A stretch of 64,000 nucleotides of DNA from Idiomarina rhizosphaerae (GTDB lineage Bacteria > Pseudomonadota > Gammaproteobacteria > Enterobacterales > Alteromonadaceae). Position 1 is the first letter of the stretch; every line of letters starts with the position of its first letter. A model generated the notes under the pieces. The model was not told the DNA's origin and did no database searches. It was given only the letters and a program-made list of their open reading frames with translations. The stretch lies in assembly GCF_024159085.1 (NCBI RefSeq), contig NZ_JAMZDE010000006.1, forward strand, positions 356,479 to 420,478, given 5' to 3'. This document shows positions 15,272-26,715 of the stretch, piece after piece. Made by a program: the position numbers and the translations under genes.

Positions 15272-17545
15272 TTGCTGCAACGGTTTATTACTTCGCTAAT
15301 GCTACTGCCCTTTTCCGGCAGCGCGCTAGCGGCTTTACAAAATCAAGACGCACCACAACACATGACTTGCACCGTGCCTCAGTCTACTGAGAGTACGATT
15401 ACCGCCGTCCAGTTGCAGGAAACCGATGCAGGAACTATTGGTGTTGAATCGCGTAGCGCCGAAATTCTGGCCAATGAAAAAGCGTATTTTACCGGTAACG
15501 TCATCATTCAGCGTAACGGCCAGTGGCTTTCAACTTCAAAAGCCACTATCGATCAGCAGCGGGGTGAAATTATCGCCTCAGACGGCATTACTTTTAATGA
15601 CGGCTATTTAAGCGTTACGGGTGATTCGTTATCGCTAGACTTAAACGATGACGAGGCCAAACTCTACAACAGTGATTACCGCCTGCGAAATCATAACGCG
15701 CGTGGCCACGCAGAGTTGCTTTCATTGTCCCGGCAGGAAGTGTTATTACAGGACTCAAGTTTCACCACTTGCCCGGGTGAAACTCCGGCCTGGCAATTAC
15801 GCGCAGAGCGTATTCAGATAAATGAAACCAGTGATTTCGGTGAAGCCTGGCACGCCCGATTTGAATTATTCGATGTACCGGTACTTTATTTACCCTATTT
15901 TAATTTTCCTTTAAGTGACGCGCGTAAAACCGGTTTGCTCTACCCCACGTTCGACTCATCATCAACCAGTGGTTTTGAAGTAGAAGTTCCCTACTACTTT
16001 AATATTGCTCCCAATATGGATGCGACAATAGCTCCGGTTTATATGTCCGAGCGCGGCACCATGATGAAAGGCGAGTATCGCTATTTATTTGAGCAAAATG
16101 CCGGACAATTCAATTTAGAATATTTAGGCAATGACGACACCCGCATTGCAAATAAAAAACGTTACCTTTGGCACGTTCAGCATTCCGCGCAAATAAACCA
16201 AAATTTGAGTTTTTACCTGGATGCGACTGAAATTAGTGACGACAACTATCTGAATGACTTTGGCAGTGACTTTGCAGGCCGGGCCGACACTCACTTATAT
16301 CGCGTAGCCCAGCTTGATTACGACAATGAAAACTGGACCGCACAATTACGCACCGAAGACTATGAGCTTATTGGTGACTACCGCAGTCCGTATCGCACAC
16401 TGCCGCAGCTCAGTATCGACTACAATACCGGCGACTTCGTTGGCTTTAGTGCCAGCTTATACAACGAGCTAACCTATTTTCAGAATCAGGATCAGACACG
16501 CGAATACGCGACTCGGGCACACATAGAGCCGAGTATTCAGTACCGTTTTGAAAAACCCGCTTTTGATACAGAAGCCGAGCTTTCTTATCTTTATACGCGC
16601 TATTGGCAGGAAAGCCCGGACAGCAAGATTGCCGAGGAAGTTACACGAGCGCTTCCGCGCGCTCGTGTAAGAGCCCGTTTGCACCTGGAACGCGCCATTG
16701 AACTCGGTGACAGCCAATATCGGCAAACGCTGTCGCCACAAATTCAGTACTTGTACGTGCCTTATGAAAACCAACAGAACATTGGTATTTATGATACCTC
16801 CTTATTACAGGATGATTACCACGGACTGTTCCGTAGCCGCCGCTTTTCGGGGTTGGATCGCATCGCCGAGGCTAATCAAATAACATACGGTGTCAGCAGC
16901 AGCTTATTCACCCAGAATGAACGAGAAGTTTTACGCGCCAGTATCGGGCAAATTTACAATATTAATGACAGTCGCACGCAATTGTTTGCCAGCAATGAAG
17001 AAACCACAACTTCCAGTAACAGTGAGTGGGTTGCAGACATTAACTGGGCCGTTGATGAGAACTGGTCAATACGCAGCTCAATTCAATACGATACGGAACT
17101 TAACTCCACCCGTAAGAGTCAGACCGCGGTAGAGTTCCGTAAAGATGAATCAAACCTGATACAGGTCAGTCATCGAACCGCTACCAACATTCTGAACAAC
17201 GATATTGAACAAGTTGGAACGCAGGCGGTTTGGTCAGCAAGTTCGCGCTGGCAAGTCGCATCAAATGTCTTTTACGATCTCACACATGATCGTTTAAATG
17301 ATGCTATGGTGGGCATTCAATACAGCAGTTGTTGCTGGGCCTTACGGGTTAGCGCATACAGACGCATAAACCGTGATCTTGAGCCGGCTTTTAGTGCGAC
17401 TCAGATAAACGGCGAAACTCAATTTGACAATGGCATTAGTATACAATTTATTATCAGCGGTTTAGCTTCTGATAGCAGTGGTCTAATTAACATGCTTGAG
17501 AAAAGTACGTACGGTTACCGCCGTCCTTTTTATCTCAGTAACTAG
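15272..17545 (+). CDS. lptD: LPS assembly protein LptD
   Basis: The outer-membrane barrel that inserts LPS. The TTG start has GGAAG 7 bases upstream and gives a signal peptide (MLQRFITSLMLL...ALA). A periplasmic beta-jellyroll domain (about 60-190) precedes the barrel. All four conserved cysteines are visible: C33, C167 and the adjacent pair C687-C688, fitting the two interdomain disulfides of the mature protein. At 757 aa the length is normal. It begins the lptD-surA-pdxA-rsmA-apaG-apaH run. A 12-bp perfect inverted repeat lies inside the coding sequence at 16641-16670. Confidence 0.96.
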   Translation: MLQRFITSLMLLPFSGSALAALQNQDAPQHMTCTVPQSTESTITAVQLQETDAGTIGVESRSAEILANEKAYFTGNVIIQRNGQWLSTSKATIDQQRGEIIASDGITFNDGYLSVTGDSLSLDLNDDEAKLYNSDYRLRNHNARGHAELLSLSRQEVLLQDSSFTTCPGETPAWQLRAERIQINETSDFGEAWHARFELFDVPVLYLPYFNFPLSDARKTGLLYPTFDSSSTSGFEVEVPYYFNIAPNMDATIAPVYMSERGTMMKGEYRYLFEQNAGQFNLEYLGNDDTRIANKKRYLWHVQHSAQINQNLSFYLDATEISDDNYLNDFGSDFAGRADTHLYRVAQLDYDNENWTAQLRTEDYELIGDYRSPYRTLPQLSIDYNTGDFVGFSASLYNELTYFQNQDQTREYATRAHIEPSIQYRFEKPAFDTEAELSYLYTRYWQESPDSKIAEEVTRALPRARVRARLHLERAIELGDSQYRQTLSPQIQYLYVPYENQQNIGIYDTSLLQDDYHGLFRSRRFSGLDRIAEANQITYGVSSSLFTQNEREVLRASIGQIYNINDSRTQLFASNEETTTSSNSEWVADINWAVDENWSIRSSIQYDTELNSTRKSQTAVEFRKDESNLIQVSHRTATNILNNDIEQVGTQAVWSASSRWQVASNVFYDLTHDRLNDAMVGIQYSSCCWALRVSAYRRINRDLEPAFSATQINGETQFDNGISIQFIISGLASDSSGLINMLEKSTYGYRRPFYLSN

Positions 17546-17556
17546 TGGTAGGTATA

Positions 17557-18855
17557 ATGAAAAAAATTGCATCGTTTTGTTCAGCAGCTGTGCTGATTGC
17601 ATCGTCTTTTTTGCTGAATAACACCGTTCAGGCTCAACAAATACTGGATCGCGTTGTCGTCGTAGTGGACGACGGCGTGGTACTGCAAAGCCAAATTGAC
17701 CAACTTATCAAACAAGTTAAAAACGGTCAGAACTTCAACGCAAGTAACGCGCCTTCAGACGAAGTTCTGGAAACTCAGGCTATAGAACGCCTGATTCTGC
17801 AGGAAATTCAGTTGCAAATGGCTAACCGCATGGGTATCGAGATTGACGACAACCAGTTAGAGCAAGCCATCAACGAAATAGCAAGTAATCAAGACCTTAC
17901 AACAGCTGAGCTTCGGGAAAACATGGTCAGTAGTGGTATGAGCTGGGCAGCCTACCGAGAAAATATTCGTAACGAGTTGGTTATCCAGCAAGTTCAACGA
18001 GCAGCTGTACAGCAACGTGTCTCTATCACGCCGCAAGAAATTAATAACCTGGTGAAACTTATAGAAAGCAACCAGGAAGTCCAGACAGAGTATCGTTTGG
18101 CTCAAATTCTGATTTCCGCTGATTCAAACTCATCACAAGCCGAACTTGAAAAAGCCAAAGAGCGCGCCAACACCGTTTTGAGTTTACTGGACAAAGGTAG
18201 TGACTTTGCTGATTTGGCGGTACGTTCCTCTTCAGGTTCTGCGGCATTGGATGGCGGTGACCTGGGCTGGATGACAGTTAACAGCATGCCGACCTTATTT
18301 GCGGAAGCTGTAGATGGGAAGTCTGTAGGTGACGTTGTTGGTCCAATCCGAAGTGGTATCGGCTTTCATATTTTGAAAGTACAGGACAAGCGCGGAGAGC
18401 AAACGGTCGAAGTACAAGAAGTTAAAGCGCGTCATATTTTAATCAAGCCTTCCGTTATTTTGTCAGACAACAAAGCGAAAGAGATGCTCAATCAATACCG
18501 TGAGCAAATTGCCAATGGCGAAAAGACTTTTGCTGAACTTGCACGTGAACATTCAGCTGACCCAGGTTCGGCCTCTCGTGGCGGTGATTTGGGCTGGGCT
18601 CGTCCAAATAAATACGCACCGGAATTCAAGCAAAAAGTAGAAAGCATTGAACAAGGCACAATAAGTGAACCGTTCAGCACGCAGTTTGGCTGGCACATTG
18701 TAGAAGTTACCGGCCGCAGAACTCTGGATGCAACGGAAGAAAGCAAGCAAGAACGCGCATACCAAATGCTGTTTAGCCGTAAATTTCGCGAAGAGCTTGA
18801 TAACTGGCAGCAGGAAATTCGCGACCAGGCGTTTATCAGAAGAGTTGCTGAGTGA
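17557..18855 (+). CDS. surA: periplasmic chaperone and peptidyl-prolyl isomerase SurA
   Basis: The ATG at 17557 is preferred to the GTG at 17545 because it directly starts the signal peptide ([19 protein letters not shown], cleaved after VQA). The N-terminal chaperone domain spans about 28-170. Two parvulin domains follow, beginning near EYRLAQILI and VKARHILIK, each with the GGDLGWM or GGDLGWA motif. SurA escorts outer-membrane proteins, including LptD, to the BAM complex, and lies 11 bp after lptD. The stop overlaps the pdxA start by 4 bp. Confidence 0.96.
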   Translation: MKKIASFCSAAVLIASSFLLNNTVQAQQILDRVVVVVDDGVVLQSQIDQLIKQVKNGQNFNASNAPSDEVLETQAIERLILQEIQLQMANRMGIEIDDNQLEQAINEIASNQDLTTAELRENMVSSGMSWAAYRENIRNELVIQQVQRAAVQQRVSITPQEINNLVKLIESNQEVQTEYRLAQILISADSNSSQAELEKAKERANTVLSLLDKGSDFADLAVRSSSGSAALDGGDLGWMTVNSMPTLFAEAVDGKSVGDVVGPIRSGIGFHILKVQDKRGEQTVEVQEVKARHILIKPSVILSDNKAKEMLNQYREQIANGEKTFAELAREHSADPGSASRGGDLGWARPNKYAPEFKQKVESIEQGTISEPFSTQFGWHIVEVTGRRTLDATEESKQERAYQMLFSRKFREELDNWQQEIRDQAFIRRVAE

Positions 18856-19844
18856 GTATACCAACTCTTGTATTTACACCGGGTGAGCCCGCAGGTATTG
18901 GCCCGGACTTAATTATAAAAATAGCGCAGCAGCCCTGGTCGGCTGCTGTCGTTGTCTGTGCAGATAAAAATTTACTGAAACAACGCGCTGAACAATTGAA
19001 CCTTCCTATTACCCTGCACAGGTATAGAAAAGGTGAAGAACTTCCGCAACACGAACCCGGACACCTTTGGGTAGAGCATATTCCAGTGTGCGAAGACGTG
19101 ACTCCGGGCGAGTTATGCACAGCCAACGGTCATTATGTGGTTGATTGCTTAAAAAGAGCCTCTGACGGTAATCTCTCAGGCGAGTTCGATGCCATTGTTA
19201 CAGGCCCCGTACACAAAGGTGTGATTAATCAAGCCGGCGTGGCGTTCTCAGGACACACTGAATTTTTAGCTCATGAAGCAAACTGCAACGATGTGGTTAT
19301 GATGTTGGCCACAGAAGGCCTGCGCGTGGCACTGGTCACGACTCACATTCCGCTGGCCTACGTGGCAAAAGCTGTTACCGCCGAACGTCTGACCAACATT
19401 ATTACCATACTGCATAACGACCTGACGAAGAAATTTGGCGAGTCATCACCCAAAATATTGGTTTGCGGACTAAACCCTCATGCGGGAGAGTCGGGGCATT
19501 TAGGCCGGGAAGAAATAGACATTATTATTCCTGTTCTGGAACAACTTAAACAGCAAGGCATGAACTTGCACGGCCCGTATCCCGCGGATACCATTTTTCA
19601 ACCAAAGTACCTTGAGGATGCCAGTGCGGTGGTTGCTATGTATCACGATCAAGGTCTTCCGGTACTAAAATATAAAGGTTTCGGGCAGGCCGTAAATATT
19701 ACCCTCGGATTACCCTATATCCGGACTTCTGTTGATCACGGTACAGCACTTGAGCTGGCCGGGTCTGGCAAGATTAACGACGGTAGTTGCCGCCTGGCAA
19801 TGCAAACCGCTATAGATATGGCAAGAGCAGCGTATTATGAATAA
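18852..19844 (+). CDS. pdxA: 4-hydroxythreonine-4-phosphate dehydrogenase PdxA
   Basis: It performs the NAD-dependent oxidation step of the DXP-dependent pyridoxal phosphate pathway. Family signatures are present: [13 protein letters not shown] at the N-terminus, FSGHTEFLA with a metal-binding His, and [15 protein letters not shown] and [12 protein letters not shown] toward the C-terminus carrying the other metal-binding His residues. It starts at GTG within GTGA, overlapping the surA stop, and overlaps rsmA by 8 bp. The 330-aa length is typical. Confidence 0.96.
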   Translation: MSIPTLVFTPGEPAGIGPDLIIKIAQQPWSAAVVVCADKNLLKQRAEQLNLPITLHRYRKGEELPQHEPGHLWVEHIPVCEDVTPGELCTANGHYVVDCLKRASDGNLSGEFDAIVTGPVHKGVINQAGVAFSGHTEFLAHEANCNDVVMMLATEGLRVALVTTHIPLAYVAKAVTAERLTNIITILHNDLTKKFGESSPKILVCGLNPHAGESGHLGREEIDIIIPVLEQLKQQGMNLHGPYPADTIFQPKYLEDASAVVAMYHDQGLPVLKYKGFGQAVNITLGLPYIRTSVDHGTALELAGSGKINDGSCRLAMQTAIDMARAAYYE

Positions 19845-20670
19845 ACACCAGGGCGGAAGTAAAACCCACTTGGGTCACCGGGCGCGTAAACGGTTTGGCC
19901 AAAACTTCCTGAATGACGACTATATTATTGAGCAGATTGTTGATGCCATTAACCCTCTGCCGGGTGAGAACCTAATAGAAATTGGCCCGGGTTTAGCGGC
20001 ATTAACTGAGCCGACAGTAGATCGCAGTGGCCATTTAAAAGTTATCGAAATTGACCGTGACTTAGTTGAACGGCTTCAGCATCACCCTTTTTTGAGTTCA
20101 AAACTGGAAGTGATTCAAGCCGATGCCCTAAGCATAGATTTTAGTCAGTTTGCCGAAGAAAGCCCGGCACGAGTGTTCGGTAACCTGCCCTATAACATCT
20201 CCACGCCTCTTATCTTTCATTTGCTGAAGTTTGCCGATGATGTAAAAGATATGCACTTTATGCTGCAAAAAGAAGTGGTTGATCGCTTAGCGGCAGAGCC
20301 CGGCTCAAAAAGTTATGGCAGAATCAGCGTCGGTGTACAGCAAGCCTGTAAAGTCACTCCGGTGGTTGCCGTCCCGCCATCGGCGTTTACGCCGCCACCG
20401 AAAGTAGAATCGTCGGTGGTTCGGTTAGAACCCTACGCCGAAAGCCCGCACCCAGTTAAAGATAAAGCGCAACTGCATAGCTTATGTTTGACAGCGTTTA
20501 ACCAACGCCGTAAAACAATAAGGAACAACCTTAAACAGTTGGTTCCTGCGGAGCAGCTGGAAGCCCTTGGTATTGACCCGGGCGCAAGGCCGGAGACGCT
20601 CTCTGTAGATGATTACTGCAGGATATCCGACTGGCTCACTGAACAAGCGGAAAAGAATGACAGTCAGTAA
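19837..20670 (+). CDS. rsmA: 16S rRNA dimethyladenosine transferase RsmA (KsgA)
   Basis: It dimethylates two adjacent adenines near the 3' end of 16S rRNA in late 30S assembly, using SAM. The N-terminal [10 protein letters not shown], the SAM-binding [12 protein letters not shown] and the catalytic [10 protein letters not shown] (NLPY) motif are all present. The C-terminal helical domain is complete (277 aa). The start overlaps pdxA; the end overlaps apaG by 14 bp. Confidence 0.96.
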   Translation: MNKHQGGSKTHLGHRARKRFGQNFLNDDYIIEQIVDAINPLPGENLIEIGPGLAALTEPTVDRSGHLKVIEIDRDLVERLQHHPFLSSKLEVIQADALSIDFSQFAEESPARVFGNLPYNISTPLIFHLLKFADDVKDMHFMLQKEVVDRLAAEPGSKSYGRISVGVQQACKVTPVVAVPPSAFTPPPKVESSVVRLEPYAESPHPVKDKAQLHSLCLTAFNQRRKTIRNNLKQLVPAEQLEALGIDPGARPETLSVDDYCRISDWLTEQAEKNDSQ

Positions 20671-21031
20671 CATTACAATAAGTGTTAAAACACAATATTT
20701 AGCGGCGCAGTCAAACCCTGATACCGGGCAATATGTGTTTTCATACACCATAACCATAACTAATGAGTCCAGCCAGTTAGTGCAGTTGCTTGCCCGCGAA
20801 TGGCGCATTACCGACGCTGACAATAAAATCACCCGGGTGGCTGGAGATGGCGTTGTGGGACAACAACCTAAATTGGCTACCGGTGAATCATTCAGTTATA
20901 CCAGTGGCACCGTTCTGGCTACGCCTATAGGTACTATGGAAGGACACTACCTAATGATAGATGAACAGGGCTCGCAGTTTAAAGCGCCTATTCCATCGTT
21001 CCGTCTGGCCATACCTAATATTATTCATTAA
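20657..21031 (+). CDS. apaG: ApaG protein
   Basis: A small (124 aa) fibronectin-III-like beta protein of the ApaG/DUF525 family. [19 protein letters not shown] is the family start, [20 protein letters not shown] the central signature, and [19 protein letters not shown] the conserved second half. The frame stays open to 20609, but the ATG at 20657 gives the usual length. The biochemical role is unsettled; the gene travels with rsmA and apaH. It overlaps rsmA by 14 bp and precedes apaH by 2 bp. Confidence 0.94.
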   Translation: MTVSNITISVKTQYLAAQSNPDTGQYVFSYTITITNESSQLVQLLAREWRITDADNKITRVAGDGVVGQQPKLATGESFSYTSGTVLATPIGTMEGHYLMIDEQGSQFKAPIPSFRLAIPNIIH

Positions 21032-21033
21032 TT

Positions 21034-21852
21034 ATGAGCAATTACGTTGTCGGTGATATCCAGGGTTGCTTCCGCGAACTTGAAGCGCTGCTGACCCAGG
21101 TCAGCTTTAACCCTGCAAACGACTCTTTATGGTGTGTCGGTGATATTGTCGCGCGCGGCCCCAGTTCGCGCGATGCTTTGCGTTTTTTCTATGAAAACAG
21201 TAACTCGGTACACAGCGTATTAGGTAATCACGATTTAAACTTAATGGCAGTGTTACTTGGTTACCGCCAGCCTAACCCAAAAGACAAACTCAATACGTTA
21301 TTAGAAGACAGTGATCGCTATGACTGGTTAGAGTGGCTACGCCACCAACCTTTGATGCATCAGCTAGAAGAGCACAAGACAGTCATAGCTCATGCCGGTA
21401 TTTACCCATGGTGGACACTCAAACAAGCCGGTCAATACGCACAGGAAGTGACAAAAGTTCTTACTGGCAATGAGTTTGAAAACTTTATGCAGCAATTATT
21501 TGGCAACTCTCCGGAAAAATGGGACTCAAGTCTGCAAGGTTTTGACCGATACCGTTTTATAGTGAACGCGTTTACCCGAATGCGTTACTGCAACCCGGAA
21601 GGTGAACTGGATTTTTCCCAAAAAGATAATCCATATGAACGTTCATCGCAGGATTCGTATAAGCCATGGTTTAACTTTTGGTCAGAATCCGAGAATCGAG
21701 TATTATTCGGGCATTGGGCTGCGCTAATGGGCGAAACCCGGCGTCAGGATGTGATAGCGCTGGATACTGGCTGTGTCTGGGGTCAGTATATGACGTTATA
21801 TAGCGTTGAGAATAAAACCTTCTTTCATGAACCGGCTTTGACCGGAAAGTGA
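21034..21852 (+). CDS. apaH: symmetrical bis(5'-nucleosyl)-tetraphosphatase ApaH
   Basis: It hydrolyses Ap4A and related alarmone-like dinucleotides to two ADP. PPP-type phosphatase motifs are complete: VVGDIQGCFREL (GDxxG), CVGDIVARGPSS (GDxVxRG), VLGNHDLNL (GNHD) and the His of VIAHAGIYPWW. Length 272 aa is normal. It is the last gene of the lptD-apaH run. Confidence 0.96.
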   Translation: MSNYVVGDIQGCFRELEALLTQVSFNPANDSLWCVGDIVARGPSSRDALRFFYENSNSVHSVLGNHDLNLMAVLLGYRQPNPKDKLNTLLEDSDRYDWLEWLRHQPLMHQLEEHKTVIAHAGIYPWWTLKQAGQYAQEVTKVLTGNEFENFMQQLFGNSPEKWDSSLQGFDRYRFIVNAFTRMRYCNPEGELDFSQKDNPYERSSQDSYKPWFNFWSESENRVLFGHWAALMGETRRQDVIALDTGCVWGQYMTLYSVENKTFFHEPALTGK

Positions 21853-21885
21853 CAATAATAATTATGCAGTGCTGAGGAAAGTTTC

Positions 21886-23886
21886 ATGAAAATTACTGTT
21901 GCCATGCGAGTTATCGGTGGTTTTGCCATCATTACTTTGCTGTTACTCATCATTAGCTTAAGCTCGTTGTTTAATATCAACAGCATAGGTTCGTCAGTTG
22001 ATAAACTCAACGATGAGGCGGTCCCTGCATTGAACCAGGTCTCGGCGATTAAGGTCGATATTCTCGAGCTGGGTACCGTTCAGTTAGAAACTTTTTATGA
22101 TGAAAGTTTAGAACAGGTAGAAGCCCACAAAAAAGAATTCAATGAATCGAACAAATTGCTTTTTGCCTCTCTTGATAAACTTAAAGAACTTATTCAGGGT
22201 AACGGTCAAAGCGACGAAATTAGCGCTTTGGAAAAGGACTCGCGCCAATACATTGACCTGATAGAGCGCCTGTTTAATCAGCACAGCGAGTATCTGCAAC
22301 TACAAAATGTTACCGCCTCTCAGTTAGATGAAATTGCATTCAATATCGATGATGCGGCTATTATGCTGCTAGATACTATGGACGCTTCTAATAACGAAGT
22401 CATTTCTCGTGAAGCCAGTAATATCGAGTCGTCACTGTCCAGTCTTATCACTTTAATGTATGACTTGAACAAAGCTAATAAATTAGACAGCGCCCAAATC
22501 ATTCGCAGTGAAATCGATATTAATATTGACAGTATCCGTCCTCGCCTTGAATCCTTAGATAACGAAGCAACTGGTGGCACAGAAGCCATGGTTGATGACG
22601 CTATTGGAACAGTTCGTGACGCACTCGACAGCCTTCAGGGTGCAGGTTCCTATCCGGACAATGTCATTCGTCGCCAACAACTGCGTTTAGATTCTGAAGA
22701 CTCTCTGGATAAATCAGAAATTCAACTGAATAAACTGATGTCTGAGGCTGATCGTCTGCAAACTGCGGTTCGTGGAATAGCAGACGGTACTCGTGTTTCA
22801 GTAACAGACTCTATCTCTACCAGTAGCTGGCTCAATAGTATTATCACCGTAATTTCTATTGCTCTGGCGGTGTTTATTTCATGGTACACCGTGCGCAGTA
22901 TCAGCCGCCCATTATCGCGGGTTAACCATATGTTGAACATTATGGCGGATGGTAACTTAACCGAACGTGTTGACTATGACGCTCAGGACGAATTTGGTGA
23001 ACTCGCCTCAAACACCAATAAACTGACCGGTAATTTACGTAAACTGATTGAAGGTATTGCGAACCGAGCAACGCAGCTAGCTACAGCTGCAGAGCAGTCG
23101 TCCAATGTATCGGACGAGACCACTAACGCTATTGACGAACAACGTCGTCAAATTGAACAAGTTGCTACGGCGACTCAGGAAATGAACAACACAGCTAGTG
23201 AAATGGCTGACGGTGCCGACCAGGCATTGCGCGAAATTCAGCACTCTGATGATGAAGCCAAACGCGTTCGTCAAATTTCAGACAAAAACCGCGCGACTAT
23301 CGAAGGCTTAGCCAACGAGATTAAAGGCGCATCTGAGGTTATCGACCAATTGTCAGAGAACAGCAAAAACATTGGTGGCATTCTGGATGTTATTCGCGGT
23401 ATTGCCGACCAGACTAACTTGCTTGCACTTAACGCGGCCATTGAAGCGGCACGTGCCGGAGAACAAGGACGAGGCTTTGCGGTTGTTGCTGACGAGGTTC
23501 GTACTCTGGCTAGCCGTACTCAAGAGTCCACCGAAGAAATTCAGGACATGATTGAGAACTTACAAAATGACTCTCAGCGGGCCGTTACCGTAATGAATAA
23601 AGGCCGCGAGCAGGCTGAACTCAGTGTGCAGCAGTCCGATGAAGCAGCTCAGGCACTTCAATCTATTACTGAGTCAGTGCATCAGGCGTCTGACAGCAGT
23701 AACCATATTGCTAATGCGGCGAAAGAGCAAAGCAGTACTGCGCAGGATATCAGCGAGCGTCTTGAGTCTATTGTTTCCATTGCCGAACAAACGGCTTCTG
23801 GTTCCAAACAAACAGCTCAGGCGTCTAATGAAGTCGCTAAACTGGCCGATGAGCTCCAGGACTCAATTAAGAGTTTCAGAGTCTAA
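21886..23886 (+). CDS. methyl-accepting chemotaxis protein
   Basis: Transmembrane segment 1 is at about 8-30. A helical periplasmic sensor domain spans about 31-305 (four-helix type by appearance, no PAS or Cache signature seen). Transmembrane segment 2 is about 311-333, followed by a HAMP domain (about 335-388) and the cytoplasmic signalling coiled coil. The highly conserved hairpin tip lies near 495-545 ([35 protein letters not shown]). No C-terminal NWETF-like pentapeptide for CheR docking. The ligand cannot be read from the sequence. Ribosome site GAGGAAA precedes the ATG; a terminator follows directly. Confidence 0.95.
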   Translation: MKITVAMRVIGGFAIITLLLLIISLSSLFNINSIGSSVDKLNDEAVPALNQVSAIKVDILELGTVQLETFYDESLEQVEAHKKEFNESNKLLFASLDKLKELIQGNGQSDEISALEKDSRQYIDLIERLFNQHSEYLQLQNVTASQLDEIAFNIDDAAIMLLDTMDASNNEVISREASNIESSLSSLITLMYDLNKANKLDSAQIIRSEIDINIDSIRPRLESLDNEATGGTEAMVDDAIGTVRDALDSLQGAGSYPDNVIRRQQLRLDSEDSLDKSEIQLNKLMSEADRLQTAVRGIADGTRVSVTDSISTSSWLNSIITVISIALAVFISWYTVRSISRPLSRVNHMLNIMADGNLTERVDYDAQDEFGELASNTNKLTGNLRKLIEGIANRATQLATAAEQSSNVSDETTNAIDEQRRQIEQVATATQEMNNTASEMADGADQALREIQHSDDEAKRVRQISDKNRATIEGLANEIKGASEVIDQLSENSKNIGGILDVIRGIADQTNLLALNAAIEAARAGEQGRGFAVVADEVRTLASRTQESTEEIQDMIENLQNDSQRAVTVMNKGREQAELSVQQSDEAAQALQSITESVHQASDSSNHIANAAKEQSSTAQDISERLESIVSIAEQTASGSKQTAQASNEVAKLADELQDSIKSFRV

Positions 23887-23913
23887 AGTAAAAACCTCTG
23901 AACTGCAGAAACG

Positions 23914-23942
23914 AAAAAGGCGCCCTTTAAAGGCGCCTTTTT
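23914..23942. terminator. bidirectional rho-independent terminator
   Basis: AAAAAGGCGCC and GGCGCCTTTTT form an 11-bp stem around CTTTAAA. It lies between the convergent chemoreceptor gene and tyrS, with A and T runs giving function in both directions. Confidence 0.9.
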
Positions 23943-23980
23943 ATATTTCACGGATTTTATTGCCTCAATAATTAACGCTG

Positions 23981-25186
23981 TTACGCCGTTAAGTTAATTT
24001 TAGCGAAGCGACGTTTACCCACCTGATAAACTCCAGAGTCCTTTTCTGTGCACAGGTAACGCGAATCGCTGAATTTCTCACCATCCACTTTAACGGCATT
24101 TTGTTTTATCATTCGTAACGCTTCCGAGGTGGACTCAACCAAGCCGGCTTCTTTTAGCACATTACCTATTGCCATTCCCTCAGCTCCAACTTGCACCGTC
24201 TTTTCCGGAATATCATCCGGTAAAGCGTTTTTCTGGAAACGCTGGATAAAATCCTGTTCGGCTTTCTCTGCGTCGTCTTCCGAGTGAAAACGAGCGATGA
24301 TTTCTTTTGCCAGCAAAACTTTCACATCACGTGGGTTTTTGCCGTCGGCTACAGCAGCTTTCAGTTCGTCAATTTCGGTAATGGAACGGAAGCTGAGTAA
24401 CTGGAAGTAACGCCACATAAGCTCGTCTGACACCGACATAATTTTACCGAACATGTCATTCGCCGGTTCAGTAATGCCAATATAGTTATTCAGCGATTTT
24501 GACATTTTCTGCACACCGTCCAGCCCTTCCAGTAACGGCGTCATAATGACAGTTTGTGGACGCTGCCCTTCTTCTTTTTGCAGTTCGCGACCCATTAGCA
24601 GATTGAAGCGCTGGTCGGTGCCGCCAAGCTCAACGTCTGCTTTTAATTCAACCGAGTCCCAGCCCTGAACTAATGGGTATAAAAACTCGTGAATAGCTAT
24701 GGACTGATTGTTCTGGTAGCGTTTTTTAAAATCATCACGTTCTAACATACGGGCTACGGTCTGGCGCGCAGCCAGTTTAATCATATCGGCGGCTCCCATT
24801 TTCGACATCCACTCGGAGTTAAAACGGATTTCGGTTTTAGCCGGGTCGAGAATTTTAAAAACCTGTTCTTTATAAGTTTCAGCGTTAGCAATAACCTGTT
24901 CCGTGGTCAGCGGCTTTCTGGTCACATTCTTACCTGTAGGGTCACCTATCATGCCGGTGAAATCACCTATAAGGAAAACCACTTTATGACCAAAGTCCTG
25001 AAATACTCTCAACTTGTTGATTAAAACAGTATGCCCCAAGTGTAAATCAGGTGCAGTTGGGTCAAAGCCAGCTTTCACTACCAGCGGCTTACCACTGGCT
25101 AGCTTCTCTGCCAGTTCCTGCTCGAGTAAAACTTCTTCGGCACCGCGAGTAATCTCGGCAATAGCTTCCGCCACTTCGGTTTTCAT
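23981..25186 (-). CDS. tyrS: tyrosyl-tRNA synthetase
   Basis: Class I aminoacyl-tRNA synthetase charging tRNA-Tyr. The frame extends to 25198, but the ATG at 25186 has GGAG 6 bases upstream and yields 401 aa beginning MKTEVAEAI. The HIGH-type motif is HLGHT at residues 49-53 and the KMSKS motif is perfect (QKMSKSLNN). The C-terminal S4-like RNA-binding region (about 335-400) includes [13 protein letters not shown]. Family features fit the long TyrRS subgroup found in many gammaproteobacteria. Confidence 0.96.
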   Translation of the reverse strand: MKTEVAEAIAEITRGAEEVLLEQELAEKLASGKPLVVKAGFDPTAPDLHLGHTVLINKLRVFQDFGHKVVFLIGDFTGMIGDPTGKNVTRKPLTTEQVIANAETYKEQVFKILDPAKTEIRFNSEWMSKMGAADMIKLAARQTVARMLERDDFKKRYQNNQSIAIHEFLYPLVQGWDSVELKADVELGGTDQRFNLLMGRELQKEEGQRPQTVIMTPLLEGLDGVQKMSKSLNNYIGITEPANDMFGKIMSVSDELMWRYFQLLSFRSITEIDELKAAVADGKNPRDVKVLLAKEIIARFHSEDDAEKAEQDFIQRFQKNALPDDIPEKTVQVGAEGMAIGNVLKEAGLVESTSEALRMIKQNAVKVDGEKFSDSRYLCTEKDSGVYQVGKRRFAKINLTA

Positions 25187-25398
25187 CCACATCTCCAACT
25201 GTAAAAACTCATAAACCAGCCATTTTACGCCATTATTACCACTGTTTTAAGCTCAATAATCTGGTATTCTTCATTTTTTCGTATTATCCTCGAAACCATA
25301 AGGTTATTCCGTGGTCGTAAACAGGTGCGGTAATCCCCGTGTTTGCTGACACATGTTTACTGGGTAATCACAATAAAGAAAGTGAAGTGCGCTATAAT

Positions 25399-26715
25399 AT
25401 GACATTAAAATCTGTCACCAAAATTCAGCGGATGTTTCTGCAACTTCCGCATTCTCATAAAATTCTGATCAGTGCGATCAGCGTTGCCCTCTTGCTATTA
25501 CTGATCATTCCGTCGGAACCTGCCACGGCATCTAAGAACAGTACTTCAGCTGAGCAGTTAATGCCGGGTAAACGTTATCAGCTCGATTTAGCTTTTGAGC
25601 AACCCAGCTCAGATGAAAGTACCGAAAACTCAGAGCTGACCTGGCAAACCTATCAGATTAAATCGGGTGACAGCTTAGCTAAAATATTTAGCAAAGTAGG
25701 CTTTAGTGCCCAGCAACTGTATCGCGTTACCGAGTCCGGCGATGAAGCCAAATATCTTCGTAAAGTTCACCCTGGCGATTTGCTTCGCTTTGCGACTGAC
25801 AGTGACGATAACCTAGTGCAGCTAGCGCACCAGATAAACGATACAGAAACGCTTATTATCACTCGTCAAAACGACAGCTTTGTTGCTGAAATCGAAACTA
25901 AAAAAGTTGAAGTTCGTACTGAATTTACTCATGCCGTTATCGACTCCAGTTTCTGGAATGCCGGTATCGACTCGGGCCTGACTGACAACCAAATTATGCG
26001 CATTGCCAATATTTTTGGCTGGGATATCGACTTTGCCTTAGACCTGCGTAAAAACGACGAATTTAGCGTACTTTATGAAACGCACTATGTAGATGGCGAG
26101 TTTGTTGGCTATGGTAAAATTTTAGCCGCGGAATTTGTAAACCGTGATGAAAACTTTCAGGCTATCCTCCACGATAACGGACAATATTACACGCCGAACG
26201 GTCGCGCCATGCGCAAAACCTTCCTGCGCTCTCCGGTTAACTTTACCTACATAAGCTCGAGCTTCAACCCTCGCCGCTTACATCCAGTTACCGGTAGAGT
26301 GCGCCCGCACAACGGTATAGATTACGCAGCCTCTACTGGTACGCCTGTAATGTCTTCTGGTGATGGAAAAGTTATCGCGGCTGGTTATACTTCATTGAAT
26401 GGTAATTATATTTTTGTGCAACACGGCGAACGCTACGTTACTAAGTATTTACATCTTAGTCGTAAGCACGTTAAAAGAGGTGATCGTGTTAAACAGGGTC
26501 AGGTTATTGGCCGTGTCGGCGCGACAGGTCGGGTAACAGGCCCACACTTACACTATGAATTCCTTGTTGACGGCGTACATCGTAACCCCCGCACGGTAGA
26601 ATTGCCGGAAGCCAAGTCGCTGGGTGAATCAGAATTACCGGCTTTCCGTCAACACGCGGATCAGGTAATGGCCATACTAAACGACAACAGACGCGTTTAC
26701 CTGGCGATGCAGTAA
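25399..26715 (+). CDS. mepM: murein DD-endopeptidase of the MepM/YebA type (M23)
   Basis: Cleaves D-Ala-meso-DAP cross-links to let the peptidoglycan sacculus expand. The ATG at 25399 is preferred over an upstream GTG at 25339 because the protein then begins with a short cytoplasmic tail and one membrane anchor (ISAISVALLLLLIIP). A LysM/OapA-like domain follows (YQIKSGDSLAKIFSKVG). The M23 domain has the zinc ligands HNGIDYA and HLHYEF, and the signature SSSFNPRRLHPVTGR. anmK follows with a TAATG overlap, coupling cell-wall cleavage and recycling genes. Periplasmic face of the inner membrane. Confidence 0.92.
   Translation: MTLKSVTKIQRMFLQLPHSHKILISAISVALLLLLIIPSEPATASKNSTSAEQLMPGKRYQLDLAFEQPSSDESTENSELTWQTYQIKSGDSLAKIFSKVGFSAQQLYRVTESGDEAKYLRKVHPGDLLRFATDSDDNLVQLAHQINDTETLIITRQNDSFVAEIETKKVEVRTEFTHAVIDSSFWNAGIDSGLTDNQIMRIANIFGWDIDFALDLRKNDEFSVLYETHYVDGEFVGYGKILAAEFVNRDENFQAILHDNGQYYTPNGRAMRKTFLRSPVNFTYISSSFNPRRLHPVTGRVRPHNGIDYAASTGTPVMSSGDGKVIAAGYTSLNGNYIFVQHGERYVTKYLHLSRKHVKRGDRVKQGQVIGRVGATGRVTGPHLHYEFLVDGVHRNPRTVELPEAKSLGESELPAFRQHADQVMAILNDNRRVYLAMQ

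Noticed and set aside
25339..25398. Longer mepM N-terminus from GTG 25339
   Set aside because: The extra residues (MFADTCLLGNHNKESEV) do not resemble the family; the ATG at 25399 gives the usual membrane anchor position.
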